From contig DATJTI010000034.1 of the NCBI GenBank assembly GCA_035503615.1, positions 1-64,000 on the forward strand: a DNA stretch of 64,000 nucleotides, in the 5' to 3' direction. The translations under genes and the position numbers were made by a program. Positions 45,816-54,415 of the stretch are shown here, piece after piece (position 1 is the first letter of the stretch; each line of letters begins with the position of its first letter). The notes beneath the pieces were generated by a model, which ran no database searches, was not told the origin of the DNA, and saw nothing but the letters and a program-made list of their open reading frames with translations. Origin of the DNA: AP-15 sp035503615. Its GTDB lineage: Bacteria > Pseudomonadota > Alphaproteobacteria > ATCC43930 > CGMCC-115725.

Positions 45816-46862
45816 ATGGTCGCAGCCGGTCGGCGCAACCTGATCACCGACGTCCCGGGCATCCTTGTCGGCCAGGCCGAGGATCGTGACGGGATCAGCG
45901 GCACCACCGTCATCCTGGCCGAAGCGCCGGCGCGTGCGGCGGTCGATGTCCGCGGCGGGGCGCCCGGCACGCGCGAAACCGAGCTGCTCGGCGCCGATGC
46001 GCTGGTCGACCGGATCGATGCGGTGGTCCTGTCCGGCGGCTCCGCCTTTGGTCTCGATGCCGCGGCCGGGGTCATGGAGTGGCTGGCCGCCGCCGGACGC
46101 GGTTTCGTTGTCGGCGCGCGCTATGCAACGATCCGGGTGCCGATCGTGCCAGCCGCGATCCTGTTCGATCTCGGCTTTCCCGGCCGCCAGCCATGGAGCG
46201 GCGAGCCGCCCTATCGCCAGCTTGGCCATCGAGCCGTGGCGAGCGCGGGCAAGGAATTTGCCCAGGGCAACGCCGGCGCCGGGCTCGGCGCCAGGGCAGG
46301 GCAGCTGAAAGGCGGCATCGGCAGCGCGTCCGCGGTCGTGCATGACGGCGCCACGTTCGGCGCGATCGTCGCGGTCAACAGCTGGGGCTCGGCGGTACGG
46401 CCCGATTGCGGGCGCTTCTGGACCGCCGAACTGGCCCGTCCCGGCGAGGTCGATGCGCAGCCCGTGCCGCCCGGCATTGCCCTCGACCCGGACGACTTTT
46501 CCGGCTGTAAGACCGCGTTGCCCGGTGCCGATAGTACAATCGCCAACACGACGATCGCGGTCGTCGCGACCGACGCTGCGCTCGACAAGGGCGGCTGCCG
46601 CCGGCTGGCGATCATGGCCCAGGACGGGCTCGCCCGCGCGATCCGTCCGATCCACACACCATTCGACGGCGACACCGTCTTTGCGCTCGCAACCGGAACC
46701 GGTGCGCCGGCGGGGGCGGCCGATCTGCTGCGCTACGGAAATGCCGCTGCCGATTGCCTGGCAAGGGCGGTGATGCGGGCGCTGACCCGGGCCGAGCCGC
46801 TGTCCGGGGTGCCAAACTGGCGGCAGCGCTGGGGCATGGCGCCGCCGCACGGCGCTGCTTGA
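45816..46862 (+). CDS. P1 family (S58, DmpA/NylC-like) self-cleaving peptidase
   Basis: N-terminal-nucleophile hydrolase, 348 residues. Family landmarks: ITDVPGILVGQ near 10-20, TTVILAEAPARAAVDVRGGAPGTRET near 30-54, LSGGSAFGLDAA near 72-83, GGIGSASAV near 166-174, and the autocleavage site ANTTIAVVATDA with Asn244-Thr245, so Thr245 should be the freed nucleophile as in NylC nylon-oligomer hydrolase. Relatives include DmpA and beta-peptidyl aminopeptidases, so the substrate could be N-blocked or beta-type amides. It lies just upstream of two amino-acid-type binding proteins on the same strand. ATG 45816. Confidence 0.9.
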   Translation: MVAAGRRNLITDVPGILVGQAEDRDGISGTTVILAEAPARAAVDVRGGAPGTRETELLGADALVDRIDAVVLSGGSAFGLDAAAGVMEWLAAAGRGFVVGARYATIRVPIVPAAILFDLGFPGRQPWSGEPPYRQLGHRAVASAGKEFAQGNAGAGLGARAGQLKGGIGSASAVVHDGATFGAIVAVNSWGSAVRPDCGRFWTAELARPGEVDAQPVPPGIALDPDDFSGCKTALPGADSTIANTTIAVVATDAALDKGGCRRLAIMAQDGLARAIRPIHTPFDGDTVFALATGTGAPAGAADLLRYGNAAADCLARAVMRALTRAEPLSGVPNWRQRWGMAPPHGAA

Positions 46863-46930
46863 CAGTGGCGGGCGTCTCCAACCATATGGCGCCGCGACAA
46901 CGATAACTCGAATGGGTGAGGGAGGCCTGA

Positions 46931-48133
46931 ATGTTGCGCCGTCATATTCTGGCGCTGGGCTGCGCAAGCATGATGCTGGCGCCGATGGCGGCGCGGGCTG
47001 CGTCCCCGATCAAGATCGGCTTTCCGATCCCGCTCTCCGGGCCGACCGCGGTCTATGGCGAGCCGGTGCTCAAAGGGGCGCAGATGGCGGTCGCCGAGAT
47101 CAACGCCAAGGGCGGTGTGCTGGGGCGCCAGCTCGAGCTCTTGCCGCGTGACAGCAAGGCCAATGCCGACGAGGCGGTACGCCTGTCGCGCGAACTGATC
47201 ATCAAGGATGGCGTGGATTTTCTGGTCGGCACGCTGACCTCGGCCGAGGCGCCGGCAGTATCGACCGTGGCCAAGGAAAACAAGATCGTCTTTGTCGCCC
47301 CGACTTCGAAGAGCACGATCCTGACCGATCCCGAGCACATCAATCCCTATATTTTCCGGGTCTCGTCGAATACCGATGTCGAGGGGTTGGCCGGCGCGAC
47401 CTTGATGGCGCGGTGGAAGAACGTCAAAACCGTGGCGACGATCGCCCCCGATTACGCCTATGGCCGCGACTCGATCGCCGCCTTTATCAAGAGCCTCAAA
47501 AAGCTGCGTCCCGATATCAAGATCGTCGACGAGCAGTGGCCAAAGCTCGGGCAGCCCGACTTCACCCCGTTCATCACCGCGCAAATGAGCAAGAAGCCGG
47601 ATGCGATCTACTGCTCGCTGTTCGCCGGCGACTTCGCCACCTTTGCCAAGGAGGCCGAGCCGCTCGGCTATTTCAAGGCGGTCGACAACCGGGTGATCGA
47701 CGGCGCCGAAGTCGGCACCACCGACGAAGCGCAGGCACTGGGCGCCGACTATCCGTTCGGCATCATCTCCGACAGCTACGACCCGGTGATCTGGGGCGGC
47801 CCCAACGAGCCGGCGGCGCACAAGAAATTCATCGCCGATCTGAAGGCGTTCACGCACGAGAAATACGCGTCGGGTTGGTCGATCGTCGGCTACCAGTCGA
47901 TCTACGCGCTCGCCGACGGCATCAAAAAGGCCGACAGCACCGACAGCGACAAGGTCGCCAAAGCATTGCTCGGCATGAGCTTCGACACGCCGGTCGGCAA
48001 GCGGACCTTCAGCGTCAAATCGCACGAGACGTTCGCGCCCGAATATTGGGGCGTCATGGTCAAGGAAGCGGCCTACCCGTTCGCCGTCATCCAAAACCCG
48101 GAAATGCTGCCGCCGCAAAACGAGACCAATTGA
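46931..48133 (+). CDS. ABC transporter substrate-binding protein, Liv type (copy 1)
   Basis: Periplasmic binding protein of 400 residues with a signal peptide (RRHILALGCASMMLAPMAARA). The Peripla_BP_6 pattern starts with PIKIGFPIPLSGPTAVYGEPVLKGAQMAVAEINAKGG and includes LVGTLTSAEAPAVSTVAKE and TIAPDYAYGRDSIAAF. Brings the ligand to the LivHM permease encoded downstream. It is followed 208 bp later by a closely similar paralogue. The ATG at 46931 has GAGGCC upstream. The ligand (branched-chain amino acid, short amide, urea or other) cannot be read from the sequence. The P1 peptidase upstream hints at an amide product. Confidence 0.92.
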   Translation: MLRRHILALGCASMMLAPMAARAASPIKIGFPIPLSGPTAVYGEPVLKGAQMAVAEINAKGGVLGRQLELLPRDSKANADEAVRLSRELIIKDGVDFLVGTLTSAEAPAVSTVAKENKIVFVAPTSKSTILTDPEHINPYIFRVSSNTDVEGLAGATLMARWKNVKTVATIAPDYAYGRDSIAAFIKSLKKLRPDIKIVDEQWPKLGQPDFTPFITAQMSKKPDAIYCSLFAGDFATFAKEAEPLGYFKAVDNRVIDGAEVGTTDEAQALGADYPFGIISDSYDPVIWGGPNEPAAHKKFIADLKAFTHEKYASGWSIVGYQSIYALADGIKKADSTDSDKVAKALLGMSFDTPVGKRTFSVKSHETFAPEYWGVMVKEAAYPFAVIQNPEMLPPQNETN

Positions 48134-48341
48134 ACCTCGCCGGCCGACGGCCTCGGCAGCGCGTTGGCGCCGAATACGATGACGGCGTCGATCCCGTTCG
48201 ACCGGTCGGTTCGGCTGATGACGGCAATGCTCGACCTCGACCGGCGCAACATCGCCTCGCTTGACAGCATCGGGCGGCTCAGACCATATCGTGATCGCAA
48301 GCAGAACCAAAAAGCTGCGATCCAAGATGGGAGCTTGGGAG

Positions 48342-49589
48342 ATGTTTCGCCGTCACATGCTCATGCTGGCGGGTGGCGCTGTTTTGCTGGCGCCATTGGC
48401 CGCTGCCGCCGCTGCCCCGATCGAGATCGGGTTTCCGATACCGCTATCCGGACCCACCGCGCTCTATGGCGTGCCGGTGTTGAAGGGTGCCGAGTTGGCG
48501 GTCAGTGAGATCAATGCCAAGGGCGGGGTGCTCGGGCGCAAGCTCGAATTGTTGCCGCGCGACAGCAAGGCCGATGCTGACGAGGCGGTCCGGCTCGCCC
48601 GCGAGTTGATCATCAAGGACAATGTCAACTTTCTGGTCGGCACGTTGACCTCGGCCGAAGCGCCGGCGGTCTCGACCGTCGCCAAGGAAAACAAGATCGT
48701 CTTTATCGCGCCAACCTCGGAGACCACGCGGCTCACCGATCCGCAGCATATTCACCCCTACGTGTTCCGTGCCACCTCGAATACCGATGTCGAGGGACTG
48801 GCCTCGGCGCAGCTGATGGCCCGGTGGAAAAACGTCAAGACCGTCGCCACGATGTCGCCCGACTATGCCTATGGTCGCGATGTCACCGCCGCCTTTGTCC
48901 GCGACCTGAAAAAACTGCGCCCCGACATCAAGATCGTGGATGAAGAATGGCCCAAGCTCGGCCAGCCCGATTTCACGCCGTTCATCACCGCGCAGATGAG
49001 CAAGCGGCCGGATGCGATCTATTGCTCGCTGTTCGCCGGCGACTTCGCCACTTTCGCAAAAGAGGCCGAGCCCCTCGGCTATTTCAAGGCGATCGGCAAC
49101 CGCTTCATCGATAGCGGTGCGGTCGGCAGCACCGATGAAGCGAAAGCCCTCGGCAATGATTATCCCGTCGGCATTCTCGTCAACACCTTCGACCCGGTGA
49201 TCTGGACCGGCTCCCCCGAGCCGCCGGCGCACAAGCAATATATCGCCGCGCTGCAGCGGTTCACCCACCAGAAATATCCCTCTGCCTTGTCGATCCAGGG
49301 CTATATCGCGATCGAGGCGCTGGCCGACGGCATCACCAAGGCGCGCAGCATCGATTCAGACAAGGTCTCGAAGGCGTTGATCGGGATGACCTTCGACACG
49401 CCGATCGGCGCGCGGAGCTTCAGCGTCAAGTCGCACGAGACGTTCTCTCCCGAATTCTGGGGCGTCATGGTCAAGGAGGCGGCCTATCCGTTTGTCGTCA
49501 TGAAAGACCCGAAATTGTTGCCGACCAGGGCACAGCTGATCGCCGCGCTGGGAGCAAATCCCTTTGCCGTGGCCGGGAATCCGAACTGA
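48342..49589 (+). CDS. ABC transporter substrate-binding protein, Liv type (copy 2)
   Basis: Second binding protein, 415 residues, clearly a tandem duplicate of the preceding gene: nearly identical stretches such as IGFPIPLSGPTALYG and WPKLGQPDFTPFITAQMSK recur in the same order. Signal peptide at the start (MLMLAGGAVLLAPLAAAAAA). Differences cluster in short surface segments (for example SETTRL versus SKSTIL, and GSPEPPAHKQY versus GPNEPAAHKKF) and it has a longer C terminus. Likely serves the same LivHMGF permease with altered ligand choice. ATG 48342 was preferred for spacing; ATG 48327 is also in frame. Confidence 0.92.
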   Translation: MFRRHMLMLAGGAVLLAPLAAAAAAPIEIGFPIPLSGPTALYGVPVLKGAELAVSEINAKGGVLGRKLELLPRDSKADADEAVRLARELIIKDNVNFLVGTLTSAEAPAVSTVAKENKIVFIAPTSETTRLTDPQHIHPYVFRATSNTDVEGLASAQLMARWKNVKTVATMSPDYAYGRDVTAAFVRDLKKLRPDIKIVDEEWPKLGQPDFTPFITAQMSKRPDAIYCSLFAGDFATFAKEAEPLGYFKAIGNRFIDSGAVGSTDEAKALGNDYPVGILVNTFDPVIWTGSPEPPAHKQYIAALQRFTHQKYPSALSIQGYIAIEALADGITKARSIDSDKVSKALIGMTFDTPIGARSFSVKSHETFSPEFWGVMVKEAAYPFVVMKDPKLLPTRAQLIAALGANPFAVAGNPN

Positions 49590-49658
49590 CGACGGCGAAC
49601 CAAGGGTTAGGGCGGAATGAGCACGGGCGCGGCCCGAGGCCCGGAGGATTGATCGGCG

Positions 49659-50537
49659 GTGGCGACGTCGCTTCTGTTCAGTCAGTTCATGGGTGGTCTG
49701 ACGACCGCCATGTTCCTGTTTCTGATTGCCTCCGGGCTGTCGCTCGTGTTCGGCGTCATGCGCGTCATCAATTTCGCGCACGGCTCGTTCTACATGATCG
49801 GCGCTTATCTTGCCTGGCAGTGGGTGGAGTGGCTGCACCCGACCGCCGGAGCGTTCTGGCCGGCTGCGTTGCTCGCGGCCTGTGGCGTCGCCCTGCTCGG
49901 CGGGGTCCTCGAACGGCTGCTGCTGCGCCATCTCTACGGGGTCGACGAGCTCTACCAGCTCTTATTCACTTATGCGCTGGTGCTGATCCTGGGCGACGCC
50001 GCGAAATTCATCTGGGGCACCGGCCAGCTCTCGGTCGCGGCACCGGCGGCACTCTCCGGCAGCATCGAGATCCTCGGCACGCGGCAGCCGCTCTACAGCC
50101 TCTTCATCATTGCGCTCGGTCCGCTGATCGCCTTCGCCTCCTGGCTCGCGATCAACCGCACCGGCATCGGCCGGATGGTGCGGGCCGCCGCCTACGACCG
50201 TGAGATGCTCGATGCGCTCGGCGCCAATGTCGGCTCGATCTATACCGGGATGTTCGTGTTCAGCTCGTTTCTCGCCGGGCTTTCGGGGGCGCTGGTGACG
50301 CCGATCCAGAGCATCGTGCCGGGGATGGACGTGCTGATCATCGTCCAGGCGTTTATCGTCGTCGTGATCGGTGGCATGGGCTCGTTCTGGGGCACCTTTT
50401 GGGGTTCGGTCATCTATGGCCAGGTGCTGTCGTTCGGCATCCTGGTATTTCCGAGCTTCTCGCTGTTCGCGGTCTACGCGCTGATGGCGGTGATCCTGAT
50501 CGTCCGCCCGTGGGGTTTGTTCGGACGGCCGCTGTGA
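49659..50537 (+). CDS. Branched-chain amino acid ABC transporter permease (LivH-type)
   Basis: Inner-membrane permease of 292 residues with about eight hydrophobic helices. It opens with FMGGLTTAMFLFLIASGLSLVFGVMRVINFAHGSFYMIGAYLA, the usual LivH beginning, and contains the EAA-like loop AAAYDREMLDALGANV near 179-194 and the GGMGSFWGTFWGSVIYG segment near 240-256. GTG start at 49659. The end overlaps the next permease start (TGATG). Forms the heteromeric channel with the LivM-type protein. Confidence 0.94.
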   Translation: MATSLLFSQFMGGLTTAMFLFLIASGLSLVFGVMRVINFAHGSFYMIGAYLAWQWVEWLHPTAGAFWPAALLAACGVALLGGVLERLLLRHLYGVDELYQLLFTYALVLILGDAAKFIWGTGQLSVAAPAALSGSIEILGTRQPLYSLFIIALGPLIAFASWLAINRTGIGRMVRAAAYDREMLDALGANVGSIYTGMFVFSSFLAGLSGALVTPIQSIVPGMDVLIIVQAFIVVVIGGMGSFWGTFWGSVIYGQVLSFGILVFPSFSLFAVYALMAVILIVRPWGLFGRPL

Positions 50538-51529
50538 TGCCGCGCAGCACTAGCCTTGCCGCGCGCGTCCCATGGACGCTGATCGTGTTTCTGGCAGCCT
50601 GCACGGTGCCGTGGTTCGGCTCGCGCTACGATACGTTCCTCGCCGCGCAGATCGTCATCGACGCCCTCTTTGCGGTCAGCCTCAACCTCCTGCTTGGCAC
50701 TACCGGGCTCGTCTCGTTCGGCCATGTCGCCTATTTCGGGGTCGGCGCCTATGTCTGCGGCATTCTGATGAAGACCTATGGGATGCCGTTCGCCATCGCC
50801 TTCCCGGCGGCAGGTCTCGGCGCCGCCGCCTTCGCGCTCGTCTCCGGCTTCTTCTGCGTGCGCCTGACGAAGCTCTATTTCGCGATGTTGACCCTGGCGT
50901 TTTCGCAGATCGCCTGGGCGGTCGCCTATAAATGGAACGCAGTCACCGGCGGTGACCAGGGCCTGCCCGAGATCCCCTATCCCAATCTCGACTGGATCAG
51001 CGCGATCCCCGGCCTCGGCAATTTGTCGGTCGGCGCCCGCTTCTACCTCTTGACGCTGGTGCTGGTGGCGGTGTCGTTCGCGGTGATCCGGCAGATCATC
51101 CGCTCGCCCTTTGGCCGGATGCTGACGACGATCCGCGACAATCCCGAGCGTGCCGCCTTTATCGGCCTCAATGTGCGCGCCTATCAGCTGGCCTCGTTTG
51201 TCGTCGCCGGCGGTTTTGCCGGGTTCGCCGGCGCGCTCTACGGCATCTTCAGCCGCGGCGTGTTCGCCGATTATCTGTTCTGGTCGAAATCGGCCGAGGT
51301 CATCATCATGACAATCCTCGGCGGCATGAACTATTTCTGGGGACCGCCGGTCGGTGCGCTGGCGCTGGTCTGGCTCAATCAATGGATCACCGACTTTACC
51401 CAGTACTGGCCGTTCGTGCTCGGCTGCCTGCTCCTGGTGCTGCTGTTCGTGTTCCCGGGCGGCCTCGTCGGCGGGCTCGTCGCCGGCTATGGCTGGCTGC
51501 GCCGCAGCGTGGTCGGGCGCGATGCTTGA
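50537..51529 (+). CDS. Branched-chain amino acid ABC transporter permease (LivM-type)
   Basis: Second permease, 330 residues. Typical LivM stretches: SLNLLLGTTGLVSFGHVAYFGVGAYV near 48-73, RLTKLYFAMLTLAFSQIAWAV, the coupling loop MLTTIRDNPERAAFIGLNVRAYQLASFVVAGGFAGFAGALYG near 192-233, and SAEVIIMTILGGMNYFWGPPVGA. The start codon shares a base with the stop of the upstream permease, and its end overlaps the ATPase start by 8 nt, so the operon is translationally coupled throughout. Confidence 0.95.
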   Translation: MPRSTSLAARVPWTLIVFLAACTVPWFGSRYDTFLAAQIVIDALFAVSLNLLLGTTGLVSFGHVAYFGVGAYVCGILMKTYGMPFAIAFPAAGLGAAAFALVSGFFCVRLTKLYFAMLTLAFSQIAWAVAYKWNAVTGGDQGLPEIPYPNLDWISAIPGLGNLSVGARFYLLTLVLVAVSFAVIRQIIRSPFGRMLTTIRDNPERAAFIGLNVRAYQLASFVVAGGFAGFAGALYGIFSRGVFADYLFWSKSAEVIIMTILGGMNYFWGPPVGALALVWLNQWITDFTQYWPFVLGCLLLVLLFVFPGGLVGGLVAGYGWLRRSVVGRDA

Positions 51530-52259
51530 GGTCGAGGAGCTGCGCAAATCGTTTGCCGGCTTTGTCGCCGTCGGCGGCGTCAGCCTGACCGTCGCGACCC
51601 GGCAGATCGCTGCGGTGATCGGACCGAACGGCGCCGGCAAGTCGACGTTTTTCAACCTGATCACCGGGCATCTGCGGCCCGACAGCGGCCGGGTCGTGCT
51701 CGACGGCCGCGACATCACCGGGGCGCCGCCGCACCGCATCTGCCGCATGGGGGTGGGTCGCTCGTTTCAGCGCGCCAACATCTTTGCCCGGCTCTCGGTG
51801 TTCGAGAACCTGCAGGCGTCGCTGCTGGCGCATCGCGGCCGCGGCCGTAACTTCTGGTCCCGCTCGGAAAGTTTCTATCGCGGCGAGACCGAGGCCTTGC
51901 TCGCTGCAATCGGCCTCGACGGCCAGGCCGACACGGTGGCCGGCACGCTCAGCTACGGCAATCAGAAGCAGCTCGAACTCGGCATCGCGCTGGCCAGCGA
52001 GCCCGCCCTGCTGCTGCTCGACGAGCCGACCGCCGGCATGTCCGCGGCCGAGACGCATGAGACGATGGATCTGTTGCGGCGCATTGCCGATGAGCGCGGT
52101 CTGACCCTGGTCTTTACCGAGCACGACATGGACGTGGTGTTTTCGATCGCTGAGAAGGTCGCGGTCCTGCATCAGGGCCGGCTCTTGGCCGAGGGCACCC
52201 CGGCCGAGGTGCGCCGCGACCCCGAGGTGCGCCGCGTCTATCTCGGCGAGCAGCGATGA
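51522..52259 (+). CDS. ABC transporter ATP-binding protein (LivG-type)
   Basis: Cytosolic ATPase of 245 residues. Walker A GPNGAGKST near 36-44, LivG-style loop APPHRICRMGVGRSFQRANIFARLSVFENLQ with the Q-loop Gln, signature LSYGNQKQLELGIALASEP near 145-163, Walker B LLLLDEPTAGM near 164-174 and the switch His in FTEHDMDVVFSIA. The start is inside the LivM gene and the stop overlaps the LivF ATG. Confidence 0.95.
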   Translation: MLEVEELRKSFAGFVAVGGVSLTVATRQIAAVIGPNGAGKSTFFNLITGHLRPDSGRVVLDGRDITGAPPHRICRMGVGRSFQRANIFARLSVFENLQASLLAHRGRGRNFWSRSESFYRGETEALLAAIGLDGQADTVAGTLSYGNQKQLELGIALASEPALLLLDEPTAGMSAAETHETMDLLRRIADERGLTLVFTEHDMDVVFSIAEKVAVLHQGRLLAEGTPAEVRRDPEVRRVYLGEQR

Positions 52260-52963
52260 TGCCGCTCTTGGCGCTCGAAGATGTGCACGCGGCTTACGGG
52301 CTCAGCCGGGTGCTGTTCGGAGTCTCGCTCGAAATCGGCGCCGGCGAGTGCGTGTGCCTGTTGGGGCGCAACGGTGTCGGCAAGACGACCACGATGCGCG
52401 CGGTGATGGGGCTGACGCTGCCCGGCAGCGGGCGCGTCATGTGGCGGGGGCGCGACATTGCCGGTTGGGCGCCGCACCGGATCGCCCGCGCCGGTATTGG
52501 CTTTGTGCCGGAGGACCGGCGGATCTTCGCCGAGCTGACGGTCCGCGAGAACCTCGAAGTCGGCGCCCGCGCGGCACGCCGGCCGGGGCGCTGGACGATC
52601 GAGGCGGTCGGCGAGCTGTTCCCGATCCTGCGCGAGCGGCGCAACCAGCGCGGCGGGTTTCTGTCGGGTGGCGAGCAGCAGATGCTGACGATCGCCCGCA
52701 CCCTGATGGGCAATCCCGAATTGCTGCTGCTCGACGAACCGTCCGAGGGGTTGGCGCCGCTGGTCGTGGACCAGCTGCATGACAAGATCGGCGAATTGAA
52801 AGGGCAGGGGCTGACGATCCTGTTGGCCGAGCAGCGCGTCGATTTCGCGCTGGCGCTGGCCGACCGCGTCTATGTGCTCGAGCGCGGCAGCGTGCGCTAT
52901 TCCGGTGCTGCCGCCGAGCTGCGCGCCGACCCTGCGCTGGTCGATCGCCTGATGTCGCTGTAG
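52256..52963 (+). CDS. ABC transporter ATP-binding protein (LivF-type)
   Basis: Second ATPase, 235 residues. Walker A GRNGVGKTTT near 37-46, the LivF hallmark GFVPEDRRIFAELTVRENL near 81-99, signature FLSGGEQQMLTIARTL, Walker B LLLLDEPSEGLAPLV, and AEQRVDFALALADRVYVLERG. Overlaps the LivG gene by 4 nt. Last gene of the transporter operon; only 11 bp separate it from the end of the convergent fumarylacetoacetase gene, so there is little room for terminators. Confidence 0.95.
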   Translation: MMPLLALEDVHAAYGLSRVLFGVSLEIGAGECVCLLGRNGVGKTTTMRAVMGLTLPGSGRVMWRGRDIAGWAPHRIARAGIGFVPEDRRIFAELTVRENLEVGARAARRPGRWTIEAVGELFPILRERRNQRGGFLSGGEQQMLTIARTLMGNPELLLLDEPSEGLAPLVVDQLHDKIGELKGQGLTILLAEQRVDFALALADRVYVLERGSVRYSGAAAELRADPALVDRLMSL

Positions 52964-52974
52964 CCGGCGCCTGT

Positions 52975-54288
52975 TCACACGATCCGGGCGCGGCATTCGC
53001 CAAAGCCGATCGGGACGCAGCCGTCGCGGCGGCAGTGCGCACGGAAGATCACCTCGTCGCCATCTTCGACAAAGGTGCGGGTCTCGCCCGAGGCGAGCGT
53101 CGTTGCCCTAGTGCCGTCGGCGCTCAATTCCATCAGGCTGCCCCAGCCCTCGCGGGTCGGGCCGGAGATCGTGCCGGTCCCGAACAAATCGCCGGCGCCG
53201 AGATTGCAGCCGCTGCTCGCATGGTGCGCCACCAGCTGCGCCAAGGTCCAATAGAGGTCGGTCGTGTTGCTGCCCGACATCCGGTGCGGCGGCAAGCCTT
53301 TGGCGCGCAGCCCTTCGGTCGATAGAAAGGCTTCGAGTGCGATGTCGAACGCCCCCTCGCGCTGGTCGGCATCGTCCCACAGATGTGGCAACGGCCGCGG
53401 GTCGCCGGCAGGCCGCGCCGGCTGCGCTACGCGGAACGGCGCCAGCGTCTCGCTGGTGACGATCCAGGGCGACACGGTCGAGCCGAAATTCTTGCCGAGA
53501 AACGGCCCCAAGGGTTGTGATTCCCATTGCTGCACGTCGCGCGCTGACCAGTCGTTGACAAGGCCCAGACCGAAGATGTGCTCCCCGGCAGAAGCGATCG
53601 GGATCGGCTCGCCCTGCGCGTTGCCGGGGCCGATCCACACCGCCAGCTCCAGCTCGTAATCGAGCTTCCGGCACGGGCCATAACTCGGTGCGGCCTCGTC
53701 CGGCATCTTGCGTTGACCACTCGGCCGGTGGATCGGCACATTCGATGGCCGCACCGAGGAGGCGCGGCTGTGATAGGCGACCGGCACGTATTTATAGTTG
53801 GGGTTGAGCGGGTTGTTCGGGTCGCGCCGGCGACCGCCATTGGTGGCGTGATGGATGCCGGCGAAAAAATCGGTGAACTCGCCGATCCGGGCCGGCAGCT
53901 GCATAGTGCATTGCGCCGCCGGATGCAGCAGCCGGGCGGCGAGCCCTTCGATCGTCGCCCGCTCGCTCCCGTCGGCGGCGAGCAGCGCCGAAATCCGCCG
54001 GCGCAGCACTTCGCGCGATCCGGAGCCGAGCGCCATCAGCGGGTTCAAGGCCGGACCCGAGCCCGCCTCGGCCGCCGCTCGCGCCTCGCCGGTGAACAGC
54101 CCCGCTTCGAGCGCTGCGGCGAGGTCGAAAATCATCTCGCCAATCGCCACCCCGCCGCGGGCCGCACCATCGCCCGGCGGACTGAACACGCCGAACGGCA
54201 GGTTCTGGATCGGGAATTCGCCATGGCCATTGGCGGAAGTCACCCAGCTTTGCCGCTTTGGATCATGGGTTTCGTCGATCCCGCTCAT
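52975..54288 (-). CDS. fahA: Fumarylacetoacetase
   Basis: Splits fumarylacetoacetate to fumarate and acetoacetate, the last step of the tyrosine/homogentisate pathway. 437 residues from ATG 54288. Landmarks: SWVTSANGHGEFPIQNLPFGVF near the N terminus, the active-site region YTDFFAGIHHATN-like (FTDFFAGIHHATN) near 137-149, YKYVPVAYHSRASS, KLDYELELAVWIG with the metal-binding Glu pair, IFGLGLVNDWSARDVQQWE, SPWIVT, and LAQLVAHHASSGCNLGAGDLFGTGTISGP. No other homogentisate gene is in the window. Convergent with the transporter operon. Confidence 0.95.
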   Translation of the reverse strand: MSGIDETHDPKRQSWVTSANGHGEFPIQNLPFGVFSPPGDGAARGGVAIGEMIFDLAAALEAGLFTGEARAAAEAGSGPALNPLMALGSGSREVLRRRISALLAADGSERATIEGLAARLLHPAAQCTMQLPARIGEFTDFFAGIHHATNGGRRRDPNNPLNPNYKYVPVAYHSRASSVRPSNVPIHRPSGQRKMPDEAAPSYGPCRKLDYELELAVWIGPGNAQGEPIPIASAGEHIFGLGLVNDWSARDVQQWESQPLGPFLGKNFGSTVSPWIVTSETLAPFRVAQPARPAGDPRPLPHLWDDADQREGAFDIALEAFLSTEGLRAKGLPPHRMSGSNTTDLYWTLAQLVAHHASSGCNLGAGDLFGTGTISGPTREGWGSLMELSADGTRATTLASGETRTFVEDGDEVIFRAHCRRDGCVPIGFGECRARIV

Positions 54289-54415
54289 CGTCTTCACCCC
54301 TTGTTGGCGTGCCCGTTTCGCGGCGATCATCCTCCCGATCCACCGCCAAAGGCGAGCCGCAAATGAGGGATCGACCGCCCCGGGGCCATGCCGGCCGCGC
54401 CTCACGGCCCGGCTG

